From Linum tenue (Eukaryota; Streptophyta; Magnoliopsida; Malpighiales; Linaceae), in the NCBI GenBank assembly GCA_946122785.1, contig CAMGYJ010000007.1, forward strand, positions 43,487,587 to 43,551,586: 64,000 bases of DNA, written 5' to 3'. Positions 13,285 through 24,573 of the stretch are shown piece by piece; positions within the stretch are counted from its first letter, which is position 1; every line of letters begins with the position of its first letter. A program made the position numbers and the translations under genes. A model generated the notes under the pieces. The model had not been told where the DNA came from. It was given only the letters and a program-made list of their open reading frames with translations, and ran no database searches.

Positions 13285-14860
13285 CTACAGAACCGTAACT
13301 CTACCCTTGGAGATTGGAGACCCCTGGAAAAGCTTGGTAAAGATTGAGTCTTTCAGTTTCTCAAGCTCAAAAGAAACCCTATGGTGGCTCCTTTTCTCCG
13401 AGGAACGCTCTTCTGCCATGTTGTTCTGCTGCTGCTTCTTTTTCTTCTTCAGCTTCCTGGCTTCTGCATTCTCAAGCCTCAGTATCTCCATGGCTGAACT
13501 CAGCTGCCTGATTACCTCCCTTTTCTCCTCGTCTTTCTGCGACAGCTGCTCCTTCTGTAACCTGTTCTCCTCCTTCAGCTCTTCAACTTCTGATTTCAAG
13601 TTCAACTTCTTCTCCACTTCATCATATTCCCTCTTCGCGTTGGCTGAACTCAGCTGTCTGATCACCTCTCTTTTCTCCTCATCTTTCTGCCACAGCTGTC
13701 CCTTCAGTAACCTGTTCTCCTCCTTCACCTGTTCAACCTCTTCCTTCAACTTCTTCACCACTTCATCATATTCCCTCTCCACATTTTCTACTTGGGCTGC
13801 GAATCCGGTGTTTGCAGAAATAGCTTCGTCCTCAACAACAGGATCGTCGACTTCAGATTCAGCACCGGAGTCGGAGTCCTCCACAACAACGCCATCGTGG
13901 AATAACTCGGAGTGGCTGCTAGAGGTAGATTGTTTGCAGCAGTCGTAGGTTTGAATTTGATCTTGATCTTGATCACCCATCCCACTACTGATGGTTGATT
14001 TGCAGTCGAAAGGCTCGCGATGATCATCATCCGAGCTCAAACTCATGGTTGTCGACCTTTTCCCACCACGGTCGTAATAGTGGTCTGAAACTGAAGATGA
14101 TGTTGGAGACAACGATAGGCGGGGAAGTCGAGTTCTGTTCTCGGATTGGAGTTGATCGAACTGCTCCAGTAACGAACGTTGCGCCTTGTAAGAGTCCTGG
14201 ACCATGTTGATGAGCTCCGGCCTCTTCTTATAGTACATCTCTGCCCGCTGTGCAAATGAATCTGCTTCTGTCTCGATCAATTTCATCATTGCCTTTGTTT
14301 TCCTGTTTAGTTCTGCATATACATCATACCACAAATGATGATGATGATTTCACACCATAGAAAAAGATTGTGCTACTATTTCACATCATAGATTGTACTT
14401 CAAATGTTCCAATAATACCAAATAGTCATTAAGATTCGGTAACGAAACTTTTTGACCATAGACAGAGACAGAGAGAGGGTCCAGCTCAAATTTCATATCA
14501 TTCCATTGCACTGGTTTGTTGATTATGAAATTGATCATTGTTAAGTCTCTAGATATAGTTACTCATGACCTACAATTCTTTCTTCCTCATCGGTGAGTTC
14601 CAACCCAATATGGGTTAAGCCTCAAAATTCACATATGGGCAAACGCGAAGCAAAGATCTTGCACAAAATTGTCATGGGTAAGAGTAAAGAACATCCTTTT
14701 TCGCTAAACTGAGGTCTGAGAGAGAGGGGGGGAGATTACCAGAAAGAGTAGAGTGTAGCCATGGAGAGCGAGGGGAGGCAGAGTGACTACTGTCAATCCA
14801 CCACCACTTGTGCGACGAGTCCTTCCTCATCATATCTTCATCATCATCCACAATCGCCAT
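13285..14860 (-). CDS. NET3: NETWORKED 3-type actin-binding protein
   Basis: Predicted NET-family protein (plant membrane-to-actin adaptor). Two exons, 14860-14740 and 14312-13285, join in phase (G|AA) to give 382 aa. The N-terminal NAB domain is clear: HKWWWIDSSHSASPRSPWL at the end of exon 1, then ELNRKTKAMMKLIETEADSF and AEMYYKKRPELI in exon 2; the Trp triplet and YYKKRPEL are family hallmarks. A Ser/acidic linker follows, then a coiled coil with two similar units of about 50 residues, each ending EEKREVIRQLSSA. The C-terminus (FELEKLKDSIFTKLFQGSP) matches the short tail of the NET3 subgroup as I know it. A second Met in exon 1 is possible. Neighbours give no functional hint. An intron of 427 bp splits the NAB domain. 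Confidence 0.9.
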
Positions 14861-15777
14861 TCCTTTCTTTTAAGTCCCCTTCTTCAAGTACTTGTCTAAA
14901 ATCTGGGGATCCATCAAAGCACCGTTTATCATTACCACAGCTTCAAGAACATATCCCTCCTTGGTAGATTCCGAAGAAAAGATTGCCAAAATAGAGAAAA
15001 AGAAAACAGAAAGATTCAAGAACCTAAAAAGGGTTGTCGTTCGTCCTTGGCAATCTTTAGACCCAAAACCCAATCTCCACGAACGTGATTCAGAAAGAAC
15101 CCAAAACACAGAATCGCGAAAAACAGAGTAGTGGGAAGCAGGGGGAAGTTACCTGCAGAGAGAGAACTGTCTCGGCTTCTGTCGCTTCTTTCCTCTTCAC
15201 TGGTGATCAAAACCAAAACCAAGTGTCTTTACGTGTGCACTTGAGTCCAATTTCACGGACTTGCGAAGAGAGATAGAGAAGCGGTAGACTCTGTCGTATT
15301 TCGTCTTCCTTTCCTTCCTTCTCCGGCCTTGGGTTTCTCAGTCGGTGCTTTTTGTCCTTCTTGACCGCGAGCGCCTGCCACGTCTAAGCGAGCAGAATTC
15401 GAGGCGAGGGAAACGGTGGAGGATGAGATGAGATGGAGGGGGAATTTGAATTTTACTCGTAATTTGTCAGGGACCGGGATTGAGTCACTGCCGGCGCCGA
15501 TGGATCTGATTGCTATGCGCTTAATCCGACGACTGAGGGGTTTTCTCCCTTTTATTTAAGAAAGAGGTGTTTGAATTTGGGTTGGAGTCGGGGAGCGTAC
15601 CCAGTTGCGTAAAAGAGACTCCAATATTTCGTAACGGTCGAGAAATTAGTACATACGACAAAAAGAAGGATTCCCAGATTTTTTTTTGTGAAAAAACAAA
15701 ATAATATTCTTACTTTCCTAGACGGTACGGGATGTGGAACAATTCATCAAAAATTGTAACACGACTTGCATGACTGC
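14861..15777. other. 5' flank of the NET3-like gene
   Basis: Upstream region of the NET3-like gene on the minus strand, probably holding its promoter and 5' UTR. Open frames at 14892-15131 and 15016-15222 have no recognisable domain. The right end abuts the MULE at 15778. Confidence 0.4.
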
Positions 15778-16161
15778 GGGTTAATTTCCTAAATATTGCT
15801 TTTTTTTTACAAAAATTACCACACATATTGGCTATTGCGGTTTAAAAACTATTGACACAATATTGTGTTTTGGAGAGGGTAAATAGCGGGCTCGCCCCAA
15901 ACTCAGGCAGACACGCTTTTTGATTTTTTTTTCAACCAACTCGAACGCTGGCGCCTTAGGCTGGGGCGATTTTGGAAACCAGCGCGGTGGCGCCCGAGAT
16001 TAAAGTGATTTCAGTGGCCAGCGGGGGGCGCCTAAGACTGGGGCGGGTTCGCTGCTTTACCCATCCACTCCAGCCGTATAAAACCTAACGTTTTCTTTCA
16101 GCAGCTCACACCAAAAAAATCGATCTTCTGTTAGACGAAAGAAGTTGTGGGTGCTGCAAAG

Positions 16162-17760
16162 ATGGCTAATAGGTAAGAGACACATTTATTTTTTTTAATT
16201 ATATTCTTCAAATGTTGTTATGATTTTGTTTAGTAATTAGTGAGTTTATTTTTTTATGTAGTGATTTTAGAAAATTTGAATGAGTCGTTCGGTGGAAATC
16301 AGAGAAAGTAGAGGATAATTTGGGCCTCCATTTCATTGGTGGTGGAAGTTTTCAGATGACGGTGCCATCCAGGGTGACATATCACAAACTTTGTGAGAAT
16401 CTAATTCGAAGAATACGGCGTAGAGACGAAGTAGTGCAAGATAGTGATGTGATCACAGGTTTCACTTATTGTCTTTCAGAATGGCAGCATTATGTTTTAT
16501 TTCATTATGCGATGCCTATTGTGGATGATGATAGTTTGAATGCGCTTTGGAATTTTATGGCACAAAACCCTTATTGTTTGGGTGCTGAGATACATGCTGA
16601 GCTCAGTGAGCATCAGGATGAAAAGGAAGAAGATGAGACATGGAGCGTGCCATCCGATCATGATGATGATGACGAAGACGGAGAGGAGGAGGAGAAGGAG
16701 GAGGAGGAGGAAGAGGAAGAGGAAGAGGAAGAGGAAGAGGAAGAGGAAGAGGAGGAGGATGAAGATGGGGAAGGAGAATTCTACAATGCCTATTGTCGGT
16801 GGTCTTGAAGGAGAATTCTACAAGGAGCAGATATTTCACTCGAAACAAGCTGCACAGGTGGCGATTAAACACCATGCACTACAACGCAACTTTCAGTATG
16901 TCGTGGTGGAGTCGTCACAAAAAATCTGAAAGGTCAGATGCTTAAAGCACAAGGAGGACAATTGTCCTTGGATGATGCAGTTTGGATGTCGAGATGTTGG
17001 AGGGAAATGGACTGTAAGAAATGCCGAGTTGGTGCATTCTTGTAGCTCTACGACTCAACCGACGGATCATCACCATCTTGATGTCGACGTTATATCTGAG
17101 TCCGTGAAACATTTGGTACGTGCCCAATAAAATCTAAGTGTTCTAACTGTACAGGCCGAGTTGAAAGAAAAATTTAATGGGTAAGTTACTTACAAGAAGG
17201 CTTGGTATGAGAAACAAAGAAGAGCATTGGAAAAGTTGCATGGAAATTGGGAAGAATCCTACGATTATTTGCAAACATTCTTGCGGGCGGTAAAGAGAAA
17301 AATGCCAACATTAGTGATTGATTGTGTAAGAGTTCCTTCAGCTCAACCAGGTCATTCGATCTTTCAGCGAGTATTCTGGGCTTATAGACCTTGTATAGAT
17401 CTATTCAAGAATTGTCCAAGAGTCATGGTTGTTGATGGAACATTTCTTACTAGAAAGTATAAAGGAGTGCTACTCATGGCGAGCTCATTTGATGGTCGGA
17501 AGAAGATTTTTCCAATAGCATTTGCCATAATGGAGAGCGAGAATACTGATAGTTGGTCATGGTTCATAAGTCGCGTTCAAGGTTTGACTGGTCGAAATGA
17601 TGTATGCATAATCTCAGATAGACATGCGGGACTCTATGAAGCCATGAGTGACATCGGAAGAGGTTGGGAGTGGAGGTGGTGCATGCGACACTACTAAAAG
17701 CAAAATTATGTATAAGCAACTATTTCGAGTCGGCAAGCCTTCTTCTTCGTTATTGTTATT
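16162..17760 (+). pseudogene. mudrA-like (MULE) transposase, decayed and truncated
   Basis: A short first exon (ATG 16162, donor GTAAGA) leads to an N-terminal region at 16320-16808, ending in a run of Glu/Asp coded by a GAG/GAA microsatellite (about 16684-16765). A zinc-binding-type stretch follows in another frame (about 16935-17045: CLKHKEDNCPWMMQFGCRD). The DDE catalytic core is at 17227-17697: VMVVDGTFLTRKYKGVLL holds the first Asp, FPIAFAIMESENTDSWSWF is typical, and CIISDRHAGLYEA holds the second Asp. Frameshifts and stops separate the parts (for example a TGA early in exon 2 and the TAA after CMRHY at 17697). The C-terminal part with the last acidic residue and the SWIM zinc finger is missing, so it cannot be active. 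Confidence 0.85.
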
Positions 17761-18308
17761 TATTTTAATGTATTATTTATTTTCATTTAATTTTGTCATG
17801 AATTTATCTAACTCGCTCTCAATCACACTACCGCTGAGGTTCTGGGCTCTCCCAAAGTAAGGGCACCACTACACACAAAAGCCGTCACATAATTACTCAT
17901 AAATCTACAACAAACCAATGAAAACTATTCTATAAAACGAAATGTTATATACTAACCACGAAGGTCGTGCATTCGTCAAACCACAGCTTATACTGGAAGA
18001 ATTGGTCACCGTGCTGATGGGTCTGGGCCGGAAGCCATAAAGAACCACGTGGAAATGCGTCCCCTGTAATGTGCGCCCCCTTCTCTGCATGTAGTGGTGT
18101 TGTATGTGAAAATCGCTCCCACGCCCAGAGCTGCAGTAAGACAGACCATCCACCAAGGTCACCACCTAGTGAAGAGGACTGCGTCATCCTCAACATCGAC
18201 CTACCCATCTCACGGTACAGGTAGGATAGAATAGCGGCTCTCCAGTCGAACCCTCCAGCTCTCTGCCAATCCTCCACAAAGAGCATGTACTGTAGATGAA
18301 CTGTAGCT

Positions 18309-19019
18309 TGTACGTGCGCACCGGGCTATGCCGCCCACGGGCTAGCACGGCACGACACAGTTAGAGCACGACACAGGCACGAAATAAATGGGCCAGCCCG
18401 GCACGAGCACGAATAATTTATGGGTCGTGACGGGCCTAAACTTCATGGGCACAGGCACGACACGGTATTTAAGTGGGTCGTGTCGGGCCTAATATTTTCG
18501 AGACTTTATTGAGTATAAGAACGGACATGGCACGAAAATAACATTTATTTGATAGAAAATAAATATTAAAATAATTATAGGTTCAAATATTACAAAATAC
18601 AAGTAGAAAAATAATTATTTGTTGTTGTTAGAAGTGTCACAAAGATATATACATAATTACTAACATAAGTAAAAATGGACAAAGAATTAAACAAAGCCAA
18701 ATCACACTCGCTATACTTTCAATTTTCTTTTCCCCCTTATTTGCGACTTTTTCTCAAACATTATCGGTTAATGCTATCTTCCCCCGTCCAATTTTCACCT
18801 TCTTTTTCATTCTCACTTTTTTTCCCGTCCTTTTCATTAAACACGAATACGAGCATGGCACGAGCACTAATAGACACGACACGATTCGAACCGTGCCTAG
18901 CAAAGTTAACAAGTAGGCTTGCATGGCACGACACGAAAACTGACGGGCCGTGCCAAGCACGACACGAAATAGATGGGCACGAAGCGTGCCCGTGCCAGCT
19001 CAAGCACGACCCAACGCCC
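18309..19019. mobile_element. hAT-like non-autonomous insertion in the PMD gene
   Basis: About 710 bp interrupt the PMD reading frame between GARVY and LQYMLFVEDW. Both ends are dense in CACGACACGG and GGGCACGAG words in inverted orientation, giving a long imperfect inverted repeat, with an AT-rich middle. TGTAC lies at both junctions (18304-18308 and about 19020), but the full duplication is not clear, so superfamily and exact ends are uncertain. Confidence 0.55.
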
Positions 19020-19704
19020 ATGTACACTCTAGCTCCAGACCGATCTGGGAACATTACACCTCCCATCAAGGATAGAGCATAAGCTCGAGCATACTTCTCT
19101 GTAGTCTCTGGTGATGCATCTGCCGGCAGATGATTGAACGTATCCCTGAGCCAACCAATCCTAACGGCACTGCCGGAAAGATCAGCAGGAGCCAGTCCTA
19201 AAAGTCGCACACATGTCTCCGAACAGTTTTAGTCTGGTATGTCTACTATGAGTCCTCTAAAGTGATCGTCACCTCACCAAACAACATGTGGAAGGTCGAT
19301 GTCTCGGGTCGCCAACGCTCTACTAGCGCAGTAATCAAACCGGGATAAACAGTAATAGGGACCCAAGGAAGAACCCTAAACAAGCCCGCCTCGAGGAGGT
19401 ACGTCTGATAACGTGAATGGTACCTGACTAAATTGCTCGTACCTCGAATATGGTAAGGTCGATCACCAGCCTAAAGTGCACAAAACTTATATTAATTCAA
19501 TTTCATGCGTACTTCTAAATACAGTTCACCTAGTATTTATATATCTAATCTAAACTTATTCTCATTTTAACATATTTCATGCGTAATTCTATTCTAATTT
19601 TAGTTTAGTTCACCTAATAAAAAAATTATAGAAGTAGTTGAAGGACTTACCTCGTTTGCGCAAACTAAGTCAATACGATGGTGCCCATGTTCCCAAAGAA
19701 GTAC

Positions 19705-21009
19705 GGAAAAAATCCAAAAGTACCACTGTTTTAAAAAAAAAAAATCCAAAAATACCACCCTTTTTCAAAAACCGCCACCCCACCCAGCGATTTGGTCGAA
19801 AACCGCTTGTCGGGGGCTCGGTTATGGACCAAACCGCGGGCCTAGGGGGCGGTTATAAAAAAAAAAATGGACCAAACCGCTGGGTGGGGTGGCGGTTTGG
19901 CCCAAAACCGCCACCCCAACCAGCGGTTTGGTCCATTTTTTTTTTTCCGACCAACTCTCAACTTCGGTCGAAACTTCAAACGAACGTAACTTTGCACTCG
20001 GGTATCCGATCGTAGCGATTTTTTTTTTCATTTCGCATAACTTTTCAAGATCTACAACTTTTACTAGGATGAAATTTTCAAAACAGGAACTATTTGTGAA
20101 TATACGGGACCTTGAGAATAACTTTACCTTTACTTTTCAGAAATCCATGTACATTTTGAAATTATGATTATATTAAAAGTTGTAGATCTTGAAAAGTTAT
20201 GCGGAATAAAAAAAAAGTTCATAACATTCGGAGTTCGGAGCACAAAGTTATGGCCGCCCAAAGTTTGACGAAAGGCGAGACCCGGCGGTTTGCGGCTTGC
20301 AAGATCTCAAAAAGTTTGCTGCCTCCATTTTTTGAATCCGAATAACTTTTTGAGATCTTGCAAGTCTCAACCAATCGTGTCCCGTTTTCGTTTCGAAAAA
20401 ACGTCATTTGCCACCCCGAACGACCTTTTTTTTTATTTCGTCAAACTTTGGGCGGCCATAACTTTGTGCTCCAAAATCCGAATGTCATGAATTTTTTATT
20501 TTATTCCGCATAACTTTTCAAGATCTACAACTTTTAAGATAATCATAATTTCAAAATATACATGGATTTCTGAAAAGTAAAGGTAAAGTTATTCTCAAGG
20601 TCCCATATATCCACAAATAGTTCCTGTTTTGAAAATTTCATCCTAGTAAACGTTGTAGATCTTGAAAAGTTATGCGAAATGAAAAAAACAATTGCTACGA
20701 TCGGATACCCGAGTGCAAAGTTACGTTCGTTTGAAGTTTTGACCGAAGTTGGGAGTTGGTCGAAAAAAGAAATTTTTTTTTGGACCAAACCGCTGGTTGG
20801 GGTGGCGGTTTTGGGCCAAACCGCCACCCCACCCAGCGGTTTGGTCCAATTTTTTTTTTTATAACCGCCCCCTAGGCCCGCGGTTTGGTCCAAAACCGCG
20901 CCCCCGACAAGCGGTTTTCGACCAAACCGCTGGGCGGGGTGGCGGTTTTTGGGGTTGGGTGGTATTTTTGGAATTTTTTTTTAAATAGTGGTACTTTTGG
21001 ATTTTTTCC
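19705..21009. mobile_element. 1.3 kb MULE-type foldback element
   Basis: A nearly complete hairpin of 1305 bp: the sequence from 19705 inward is the reverse complement of that from 21009 inward, beginning GGAAAAAATCCAAAAGTACC, with the turn near 20330 (CTTGCAAGATCTCAAAAAGT pairs with its complement about 35 bp later). The flanks carry a perfect 9-bp duplication AAGAAGTAC (19696-19704, 21010-21018), the size made by Mutator-type transposases. It sits in the N-terminal coding part of the PMD gene. Open frames inside are mirror shadows of GCGGTTTGG repeats. Confidence 0.9.
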
Positions 21010-21757
21010 AAGAAGTACTGGATCCACCGAAGTTGTATCAATTGTCACAGGTGGTGGTCTCATGGAATAACTATCCATAAGCCTAGGAACTAAAAAAATA
21101 AAAAATAATCAGAACATAAAAAAATAAAAACTAAAATAAAAAAAGCCTCGCCGGCGGCCAGAAATTCGGCCGCCGTCGGCAAAAATTCGGCCACCGCCGG
21201 CGAACACCTCACCTCGGTAGTGGTCGCCGCCGCCACGACCTCGACCTTGCCGCCCTCTCCCCCTTCCTCTCTCGGCAATTGGTTCCTCGTCGTCGGACAT
21301 TCTCCCCTCTAGATCTGCTGCTGGCTGGGGAGACGCGGGAGGAAGAAGGAAGATGAAAGGCGAAATCGTCTGTAACTGAGGCGGGGACGCCTGGGTCTCA
21401 GGCAAAGCTCGGTAAGGCTGGGGTGAAGCCGTCTTTTGTCCAGGCGAGGCCGCTTGGAGTCGGACGGGACCGCTGCTTGGAGGAGGAAGGAGAAGCAGTG
21501 GTGGTTAGTGGTGGTGGTTCCTGGGAGAGGAAGGAGATGATAAGATACGTGTGGAGGGGAGGTAAAGTAAAAAGGGGTAAGGGCGCCCCCGCCTCATACT
21601 CGTGCGAGAATGTCTTGCCAGCAGCTCCGCCTGAGTCTCGGACGAGCTCGCTCCTAACCCTCTACAAAACACAATATGTGTGTAAATAGTTTTTAAACCA
21701 CCATATTGGTGGTAAAATTTAAAAAATTAATATGTGTGGAATTAACCCAATGATTGC

Positions 21758-22560
21758 ATCTCTGATGGTAGAAACACGAAATCCGTATAGGGGTCGGTTG
21801 GGGTTCTTGATCGAGGTCGAGGATTTGGAGACGATGAGAGCAAAAGACATGAAGATGTGCAAAGAACCAATTTGCAGAGGAAGAAGCAAGTTGACATTTG
21901 AAGAACAAGAGGGGGCAACATAGTACTTTCATTTTATCGATCGAAATCCTACCCAAATTTTAAAAGTTGCATATGATTCAAATTGCTTATCCAAAATTAT
22001 TTTATGTTTGTAAGTGAGGAATCTGGATCAAATCTTTCGTAAATTTCTTGGATAAAAATTCTTTACTCAAACGATCCTGCGATAGAGCGAGATATCCATC
22101 TTGATGGCGAAAGGAAGATCCGGAGAATTGAAACCTCCATTAGAGGTAGAGCTCTCGAGCAACTCCACTCTCTCGATCCCTTCTCGAGCTTTCTGTAGCA
22201 GGTTTGTGAACTTTGTTAAGGGCAACTGCCAAAATTTATTGATATGAAAAATATACAATCTCGACCATAACTAACTACTTGACCCACATGATTCCCTCTT
22301 AAACATAGCTAACATTACTAACAACCATAGCTAGCAACTCTACAGCTTGCTTCTGAAGTAGTTAACTAATCTAACTTGACTTGAAGACTTGAGTATCTCT
22401 AAACTAAACTAAGGGACTAGTCTGAAACTTTGCCACTATGACATAGATGCAACTAGCAACTAAAATATACTTTATTCAAACACTTCCTTCCTCCTAATCA
22501 ACCCATGTTCGAGCTCAGCTTACATATCCTCTCGTACATATAGCAAATAGGGGAGGAGAG
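21758..22560. other. Spacer, nothing firmly recognised
   Basis: The right flank of the MULE. Short open frames on both strands (21732-21923 plus, 22258-22067 minus) show no domain. From about 22230 the sequence resembles flanking debris of the LINE that follows. Confidence 0.3.
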
Positions 22561-22569
22561 AGGGGATCC

Positions 22570-23860
22570 TCTGTCGGAGGACTATTGAAGGTCGAAAATA
22601 GTTGGATGGGACCCCATTCACCAGGGATGAGTATGACACTGTTGTCACACATTCCTTAATCCAATATATGAACTTCTGATAAACAACATAATTCCTTTAC
22701 CATCTCAAAGAGGAATGGCAATTCAACACAAAGGTAGGCTTTCTCCATATCCAATTTCAGCGCCATCCAGGTTTTCCGACTTGAGGTCATGGTTTTAAGA
22801 TGATGAGATATATCATGGCTAACTAAAATACTATCCAAAATTTGTTTAATAAAGCCATTTTGGGTATTGGATATGATAGTGGGTAGGACTTTGTTGAGTC
22901 TGTTAGCCAAGATTTTAGCTATGATCTTATAGACCACTTGGCACAAACTGATGGGTCTAAGATTCTTCATGGATTGTACATAAGATATTTTTGGACAAGA
23001 GATATCCAGGTTCTGTTAATGGATCTCAAGAGATGACACAAATAGAAAGAAGGTAAGGACAACCTGAGTAATGTCTTCACTTACCATATCCCAATAAGCT
23101 TGAAAGAAATCGGCTATAAAGTCGTATGGGAGCTTGATACCCATACTAAAGACCACCCATTTAATTCCTTCTGGTATAATCTGGTCAATTGGAGCTCGGT
23201 TATGATCCTCATTGACCAATCCATCGAATAAATGGTTAAAAAAAATTAATTCCTCCCTTATCTTGAGACTGTAACAAATTTTGGTAAAAGCTTACGATAA
23301 TATCTAACTTCTCATGCTCATTTGTGCATCAGGTTCCTCTCGCATCCTCAAATTCCCAGATGAAATTGGTTTGGCGCCTAATCGCAGTAACCAAATGAAT
23401 GTAAGCAGTATTTTGATGACGTTTTGTTAACCATTTAACTCGCGATTTTTGCTTCTTGATCAATTCCTTCTCTTGTACCGAATATCCAATCTTTCTTCTA
23501 AAGATCGTATCAAGTTCCAATAAACTAGATTATAGTATTTAGCACTATCTAAAGCAAGGTTAAGATCTTTAATTACTCTGGCTGAATTTGGGGTACTACC
23601 TGTGCACCAATCAACTAGAGCATGACGCACTCGAAGAAGTTTATAGAAGAGACAAAATTGTAAAGACTCGGGAATCGGGATGCCCCAAACATAGGAGATG
23701 ATAAGCCTTTGCTTCTAGCATTTGAGTCCATCTTACATCAAAGTGAAGGAGTTGTTCGACTCTTGACATATGCAGGGTCGTCTTTAAGGCACAAAAATAT
23801 GTGATATGATCCTCTGTAAATAACTTCTTACAGTTCCTGCTGAAATTAAACATTTAATTA
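22570..23860 (-). mobile_element. LINE (non-LTR) reverse transcriptase fragment
   Basis: Minus-strand remains of a plant L1-type LINE ORF2. Pieces in order: LHMSRVEQLLHFDVRWTQML (about 23800-23720); KQKSRVKWLTKRHQNTAYIH (near 23460-23400), the linker before the RT; IPEGIKWVVFSMGIKLPYDF (about 23175-23115); and the RT start NLRPISLCQVVYKIIAKILA with RLNKVLPTIISNTQNGFIKQ and MALKLDMEKAY (22970-22740). The YADD catalytic box and RNase H region are missing, and frames are broken between the pieces. Inactive. Confidence 0.85.
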
Positions 23861-24573
23861 ATAGTCTATAAATTATGGCATTCTATCAAATTTAGAGATT
23901 AAGAAAACAAAATTTACCCAAAAACTGCAAAATGTAGACATGCATGCAATTGGAAGAATAAAATAAACTATATATATTTCAATTTAAATTGAACAGGAGA
24001 GAAACTCTACCAAAAAGAAAAAATAAGAAAGAGAAGGAGATATATGGGACCCACACTTGTATGCAAACTTTCATCTAGCTCAAACTTGTCTCGTTTACTA
24101 ACAAGTTGGTTCGCGAGTCGGCTTGTTAAATAAGGAGTCGAATGTCGAACGAGTTTTTCCCGATTCGAACGTCGAGTTGCTCTCGAGCGGTTTGACTTGA
24201 AGACCTAGGGTGAGACTTTGGAGGGGCCAAAAATCCATAAGGTGAATAGACCCAAGTGCCCTTATCAAATTTTAATATTATCTATTTGTAATTGTCTTCA
24301 ATCTTCATCTATCCATTGTTATATGTTTGTAATTTTTATTAAACCAGTTGTAATATTTTATTAAAAACAGTTGATTGCTTCATATAGTCATTACTCTAGC
24401 TATTTGATCAATTTCACTGGATTAATGATTCCTACTAATTCTTTTTTTTTACGTTAGTGAGGGCAATGGTTATATATGCAAAGGTTTATGATTGGGTTTG
24501 AAAGAGAGAAGAATTATAGTCACATGTGCTAGTGGTGTAAATTCCTTCTTTAACCAATTATACATATACAACT
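23861..24573. other. AT-rich spacer
   Basis: No gene or repeat boundary recognised. A short tract around 24090-24200 repeats GAACGAGTT/CGAGTCG-like words typical of degenerate hAT-type repeats, but no ends could be fixed. Confidence 0.3.

Larger units (their letters stand above)
17905..21300 (-). pseudogene. Plant mobile domain (PMD) gene, interrupted
   Basis: Minus-strand relatives of MAIN/MAIL-type plant mobile domain proteins. In gene order: an N-terminal stretch ERGRGRGRQGRGRGGGDHYR (about 21285-21220); MDSYSMRPPPVTID (from 21078); LITALVERWRPETSTFHMLF and GEVTITLEDS (about 19340-19250), a PMD hallmark; LGLAPADLSGSAVRIGWLRD (from 19201) with ARAYALSLMGGVMFPDRSG; and WQRAGGFDWRAAILSYLYRE from about 18260 to 17905. 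Two insertions split it, and stops (for example after GTIVLT near 19660, and a double stop near 19235) show decay. The C-terminal half of the usual domain is missing. It belongs to the surrounding MULE; its function there is unknown. Confidence 0.8.
15778..21748. mobile_element. Mutator-like element with mudrA-like and PMD genes
   Basis: A 5971-bp MULE. The left end (15778 onward) and the inverted right end (to 21748) share GGGTTAATT, then GGTTTAAAAACTAT and ATATTGTGTTTTG at matching distances, so the terminal repeats are over 100 bp. The flanking nonamers CATGACTGC (15769-15777) and AATGATTGC (21749-21757) agree at 7 of 9, consistent with an old 9-bp target duplication. Inside are a decayed mudrA-like transposase on the plus strand and a plant-mobile-domain gene on the minus strand, tail to tail. 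Association of PMD genes with MULEs is known in plants. The PMD gene is split by two later insertions (about 18309-19019 and 19705-21009), so the native element was near 4 kb. Confidence 0.8.

Noticed and set aside
13307..13948. 213-codon Ser/Phe-rich plus-strand ORF
   Set aside because: Antisense shadow of the NET3 coiled-coil exon.
16540..16929. 129-codon frame rich in Arg/Lys (plus) and a Pro/Leu-rich frame on the minus strand
   Set aside because: Both are other-frame readings of the GAG/GAA microsatellite within the mudrA-like gene.
19638..21070. Many open frames of 60-125 codons
   Set aside because: They are mirror copies in the two arms of the foldback element; the repeated GCGGTTTGG text makes similar peptides on both strands.
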